Shown here piece after piece: positions 62,703 through 64,000 of a stretch of DNA of 64,000 nucleotides (position 1 is the stretch's first letter; the number at the start of each line of letters is the position of its first letter). The position numbers and the translations under genes are program-made. Source of the stretch: Variovorax paradoxus B4 (lineage in GTDB: Bacteria > Pseudomonadota > Gammaproteobacteria > Burkholderiales > Burkholderiaceae_C); the NCBI RefSeq assembly GCF_000463015.1, contig NC_022247.1:992001-1056000 (forward strand), read 5' to 3'. The notes beneath the pieces were generated by a model. That model worked only from the letters and a program-made list of their open reading frames with translations. It was not told the DNA's origin and made no database searches.

Positions 62703-63752
62703 ATGGCCCTCATTCCCGCCACCATCCTCACCGGCTTCCTGGGCTCGGGCAAGACCACGCTGCTCAAGCGCATCCTGACCGAGGCCCATGGCCAGAAGAT
62801 CGCGGTGATCGAAAACGAGTTCGGCGAAGAGAACATCGACAGCGACATCCTCGTGACCGAATCGAAGGAGCAGATCGTGCAGATGAGCAACGGCTGTGTC
62901 TGCTGCACCATCCGCGAAGACCTGCGCGAGGCGCTGCAGTTGCTGGCCGCCAAGAAGCGCAAGGGCCTGCTCGACTTCGACCGCGTGGTGATCGAGACCA
63001 CCGGCCTGGCCGACCCCGGCCCCGTGGCGCAGACCTTCTTCATGGACGACGAGATCGCCGAGAGCTACCTGCTCGACTCCATCCTGACGCTGGTCGACGC
63101 CAAGCATGCGCCGCAGCAGCTCAACGACCGCCAGGAGGCGCGCCGCCAGGTGGGCTTTGCCGACCAGATCTTCATCAGCAAGAGCGAGCTGGTGTCGGCG
63201 GAGGAGACCGATGCGCTCATTCATCGCCTGAAGCACATGAACCCGCGCGCGCCGCAGCAGAAGGCGCATTTCGGCGACGTGCCGCTGAAGGACATCTTCG
63301 ACCTGCGCGGCTTCAACCTGAACGCCAAGCTCGACATCGACCCCGACTTCCTCAAGGAAGAAGAGGACCATCACGACCATGACCACGCGCATGGCGAAAA
63401 TTGCGACCACCCCTCGCACAAGCACGAGGGGCACGGCCACCATCACCACACCGACGACGACGTCAAGAGCTTCGTCTACAAGGCCGACCGTCCCTTCGAC
63501 CCGGCCAAGCTGGAAGACTTCCTGGGCGCCATCGTCAACATCTACGGCCCGCGCATGCTGCGCTACAAGGGCGTGCTGAACATGAAGGGCACCGAGCGCA
63601 AGGTGATCTTCCAGGGCGTGCACCAGCTGATGGGCAGCGATTTGGGCCCGGAGTGGGGCAAGGACGAAGCGCGCCAGAGCCGCATGGTGTTCATCGGCAT
63701 CGAGCTGCCGCGCGAAATTCTCGAGCAGGGGCTCGAGCAGTGCCTGGTCTGA
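62703..63752 (+). CDS. CobW/ZNG1-family metallochaperone GTPase
   Basis: 349 residues. P-loop G-F-L-G-S-G-K-T (11-18); C-x-C-C motif at C65, C67 and C68 (G-C-V-C-C-T-I); Walker B-like E-T-T-G-L-A-D-P; and S-K-S-E near 159-162 in place of NKxD. A His/Asp-rich loop at about 223-249 (13 His) is a metal buffer. The CobW C-domain follows. It is likely to load zinc (or Co/Fe) into client enzymes at the cost of GTP. ATG 62703 avoids a 21-residue extension. Confidence 0.93.
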   Translation: MALIPATILTGFLGSGKTTLLKRILTEAHGQKIAVIENEFGEENIDSDILVTESKEQIVQMSNGCVCCTIREDLREALQLLAAKKRKGLLDFDRVVIETTGLADPGPVAQTFFMDDEIAESYLLDSILTLVDAKHAPQQLNDRQEARRQVGFADQIFISKSELVSAEETDALIHRLKHMNPRAPQQKAHFGDVPLKDIFDLRGFNLNAKLDIDPDFLKEEEDHHDHDHAHGENCDHPSHKHEGHGHHHHTDDDVKSFVYKADRPFDPAKLEDFLGAIVNIYGPRMLRYKGVLNMKGTERKVIFQGVHQLMGSDLGPEWGKDEARQSRMVFIGIELPREILEQGLEQCLV

Positions 63753-63773
63753 CGAAGCATTGCCCGCATAAAC

Positions 63774-63811
63774 AAAAAGGCGCTGCCCCCGGAAGGGGCA
63801 ACGCCTTTTTT
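63774..63811. terminator. Rho-independent terminator
   Basis: A nine-base AAAAAGGCG / CGCCTTTTT stem is extended past one mismatch by TGCCCC / GGGGCA around a five-base loop. T-runs on the plus strand and A-runs on the other side make it bidirectional. It separates the CobW gene from the convergent DUF945-like gene. Confidence 0.92.
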
Positions 63812-63822
63812 ATTGCCTGGGC

Positions 63823-64000
63823 TTACTTGCCCGGAGCGCCCAGCGGCTTGCCGTTGAGCCTCAGGCTGCCTTCGGCGTATTCGAGCTGCGCGGTGACGTC
63901 ATCGCCCTCGCGCTTGACGAAGCCCTTTTCCTCGCCTTGCTCGACCAGCCCCGCCATCATTTCGGGCGGCGGCGTCTGGCCGCTGTCGGCGCCGGTGGCG
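63823..64000 (-). CDS. DUF945/YdgA-like protein, C-terminal fragment
   Basis: Only the last 58 codons are inside the window. The protein ends V-T-A-Q-L-E-Y-A-E-G-S-L-R-L-N-G-K-P-L-G-A-P-G-K. The closing L-x-L-N-G-K-P-L is characteristic of DUF945 proteins (YdgA), which are membrane-linked and of unknown function. The rest lies outside, so the assignment rests on the tail only. Confidence 0.6.
   Translation of the reverse strand, partial: ATGADSGQTPPPEMMAGLVEQGEEKGFVKREGDDVTAQLEYAEGSLRLNGKPLGAPGK

Overview
The window is high-GC and gene-dense, and almost every gene resembles those of aerobic Burkholderiales. Three periplasmic Bug-type receptors, dense acyl-CoA catabolism, LysR regulators, a FUSC efflux operon and a dapF-DUF484-xerC block point to Comamonadaceae, most likely Variovorax or a close relative. 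That placement is inferred from protein style; there is no rRNA gene to confirm it. No phage, IS element, CRISPR array or tRNA was seen.

Region 1 (1-12.5 kb). A minus-strand catabolic operon holds a bifunctional hydroxyacyl-CoA dehydrogenase/enoyl-CoA hydratase, a thiolase, large and small acyl-CoA dehydrogenases, a crotonase, a CoA transferase, an acyl-CoA synthetase and two Bug receptors. A LysR gene is divergent from it. The gene content matches the pim (pimeloyl-CoA, dicarboxylate) type of beta-oxidation operon, and Bug receptors would supply the carboxylate. A short block follows (12.5-13.8 kb): a small lipoprotein, ureidoglycolate lyase (allA) and a TfoX-N protein.

Region 2 (13.9-24.1 kb). 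A minus-strand cluster runs from a LysR regulator through a tandem RidA-like protein, a complete peptide-type ABC importer, an amidase and an Acg-type nitroreductase. A long inverted repeat splits the importer genes. The cluster looks like an undescribed uptake and hydrolysis pathway for an amide or peptide-like compound.

Region 3 (24.2-33 kb). Housekeeping genes: pyrC, a NYN-LOTUS protein, a DUF3025 protein, htpX with a terminator, an NTF2-like protein, a glutamine-rich ProQ, a flavin reductase, a COG2509 flavoprotein, cysK, and the RNase P RNA gene rnpB on the plus strand.

Region 4 (33-39.6 kb). A MarR-controlled efflux operon: FUSC pump, DUF1656, HlyD adaptor, NodT outer-membrane channel and a Bcr/CflA transporter. 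A near-perfect palindrome sits in its promoter.

Region 5 (39.6-57.5 kb). A mosaic of accessory genes: a lipoprotein, a pseudouridine synthase homologue whose catalytic Asp is replaced, a Nudix-MBL fusion, a third Bug receptor, a TorF-like porin, an EamA transporter, a cytosine deaminase-like amidohydrolase, a 2OG-Fe(II) oxygenase, a Tat-exported phospholipase C, dkgB with a sugar-efflux-type MFS, a large secreted alpha/beta hydrolase next to a LysR gene, and an I78 inhibitor-like lipoprotein.

Region 6 (57.5-64 kb). A tightly overlapping housekeeping string: a DSBA-type isomerase, dapF, DUF484, YdcF-like, xerC and rlmI. A CobW-family metallochaperone GTPase with a terminator follows, then the 3' end of a DUF945-like gene at the window edge.
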